NCBI GenBank assembly: GCA_026998145.1 | Contig: JALTRC010000071.1 | Location: forward strand, 1-5,742 | DNA: 5,742 nt | From: Gammaproteobacteria bacterium | Lineage (GTDB): Bacteria > Pseudomonadota > Gammaproteobacteria > SZUA-229 | Direction of reading: 5' to 3' | Part shown: piece by piece, positions 4,857-5,742 of the stretch | Layout of the letters: each line of letters begins with the position of its first letter | Numbering within the stretch: the first letter of the stretch is position 1 | Notes under the pieces: generated by a model | What the model was told of the DNA's origin: nothing | The model's input: only the letters and a program-made list of their open reading frames with translations | The model's database searches: none | Program-made: the position numbers and the translations under genes

Positions 4857-5742
4857 ATGAACGCAACACGAAATATATGGTTAATGGGCTGGGTCAGTTT
4901 TTTTACTGACCTTGCTACAGCCATGATTAAACCGATTATTCCTGTTTATGTTGTTCTAATATTACATGAAGGCGTTGATAAACTGGGTATGGTTGTTGCC
5001 ATCAGTACCTTTATCTCTTTTGCATTACGCTGGCTCGGTGGCTGGTTGAGCGATATGTATGGGCGAAGTAAACCGTTTTTGATTCTGGGTTACGGGCTAT
5101 CTGCATTAACAAAGCCGCTATTCGGCTTTGCCGCATCATGGCAAATGGTGGCTTTTTTAAGTGGTACTGAGCGCCTGGGAAAGGCAATTAGAGCGGCTTC
5201 CAAAGACAAGCTTATTTCATTATCAAGCAACTCAAAAAAACAGGGCAGGGCTTTTGGCTTGCATAAAACCCTGGATATTTCAGGTGAAGTGATTGGTGCA
5301 CTGGTGGCATTTATGATCCTGTATAGCTTTGGGAAAAGCGAATACTGGGTCAGGGAAATATTTTACTGGACAGCTCTACCCTCTGTTCTATCAGTACTGC
5401 TGCTGATTTTCTTTGTAAAGGAAGTGAAAGGAGAGGATCAAAAATCGGCTGTTGATAAAACAGTGTCAATTAAAAATATATTCACTCCCCGGCTAAAATT
5501 AAAATTGATGCTTTTCTTTGCGGCCAGTTTTTTAATGGTGAGCGAATCGTTTATGTTAATACGTGCCCATGAAGCGGGCATAATGGTGACTTTTCTGCCT
5601 TTGTTACTGGTGGCTGGTACATTAAGTCAGGCCTTATTGTCTTACTTTACGGGTAAATCGGCAGATGATCATGGGGATGAAAAAGTATTACTGGCTGGGG
5701 TATTTTCCGGTTTTATCAGCCTGCTTCTGCTGACCAGCGGCC
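4857..5742 (+). CDS. major facilitator superfamily transporter (3' end beyond the window)
   Basis: The frame is open from the ATG at 4857 to the right edge, giving 295 codons of an expected roughly 400. The N-terminus GWVSFFTDLATAMIKPIIPVY is the first helix of a bacterial MFS subgroup. The loop 2-3 signature GGWLSDMYGRSKP (residues 61-73) is motif A, and a degenerate second copy, TGKSADDHGDEK (265-276), marks the start of the second half-domain. The central ERLGKAIRAASKDKLI (105-120) and GRAFGLHKTLD (130-140) match a subgroup in which this stretch usually reads DRxGKGxRxAPRDAL; the Arg there is Lys here. About eight membrane segments are visible, with a hydrophilic central loop (about 188-215). 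The start has AAGG six bases upstream and follows the permease pair after 16 bases, so it is probably in the same transcript. Substrate and direction cannot be read; many relatives are annotated only as MFS transporters. Confidence 0.88.
   Translation, partial: MNATRNIWLMGWVSFFTDLATAMIKPIIPVYVVLILHEGVDKLGMVVAISTFISFALRWLGGWLSDMYGRSKPFLILGYGLSALTKPLFGFAASWQMVAFLSGTERLGKAIRAASKDKLISLSSNSKKQGRAFGLHKTLDISGEVIGALVAFMILYSFGKSEYWVREIFYWTALPSVLSVLLLIFFVKEVKGEDQKSAVDKTVSIKNIFTPRLKLKLMLFFAASFLMVSESFMLIRAHEAGIMVTFLPLLLVAGTLSQALLSYFTGKSADDHGDEKVLLAGVFSGFISLLLLTSG

Overview
The window looks like chromosomal DNA from a moderate-GC proteobacterium. It is most likely gammaproteobacterial, judged only from protein character: an AmmeMemoRadiSam-type radical SAM enzyme, a eukaryote-like class I fructose-bisphosphate aldolase in a bacterial setting, and bacterial Shine-Dalgarno spacing. 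I cannot name the genus.

Left block (1-3507). A radical SAM protein of the AmmeMemoRadiSam system runs rightward. Its reading frame is open to the left edge, so its start lies outside the window. Its stop codon directly abuts the stop codon of a class I fructose-1,6-bisphosphate aldolase on the opposite strand, leaving no intergenic base. The aldolase is preceded on the minus strand, with a 1-base gap, by a dihydrolipoamide dehydrogenase-type flavoprotein, so the two form a tight leftward operon. No E1 or E2 component of a 2-oxoacid dehydrogenase accompanies the flavoprotein here.

Divergent intergenic region (3508-3870). This AT-rich gap carries four structures: a perfect 10-bp inverted repeat just upstream of the flavoprotein gene; a 95-bp non-coding element with 18-bp imperfect terminal inverted repeats (16/18) flanked by TTAA on both sides, which looks like a MITE mobilised by an IS5-type transposase; a large imperfect hairpin at 3780-3820; and a TATAAT box very close to the next start codon.

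Right block (3871-5742). Three rightward genes encode membrane proteins. Two small, overlapping genes look like the two halves of a permease of the DUF318/ArsP-like superfamily (PF03773), split into separate polypeptides and lacking the cysteine motif of arsenic permeases. They are followed after 16 bases by a major facilitator superfamily transporter cut off by the right edge. Spacing suggests a single transport operon of unknown substrate.

The most notable items are the MITE with intact target duplication between divergent operons, the split permease coupled to an MFS gene, and the orphan flavoprotein-aldolase pair. I found no rRNA, tRNA, CRISPR array or complete transposase gene.
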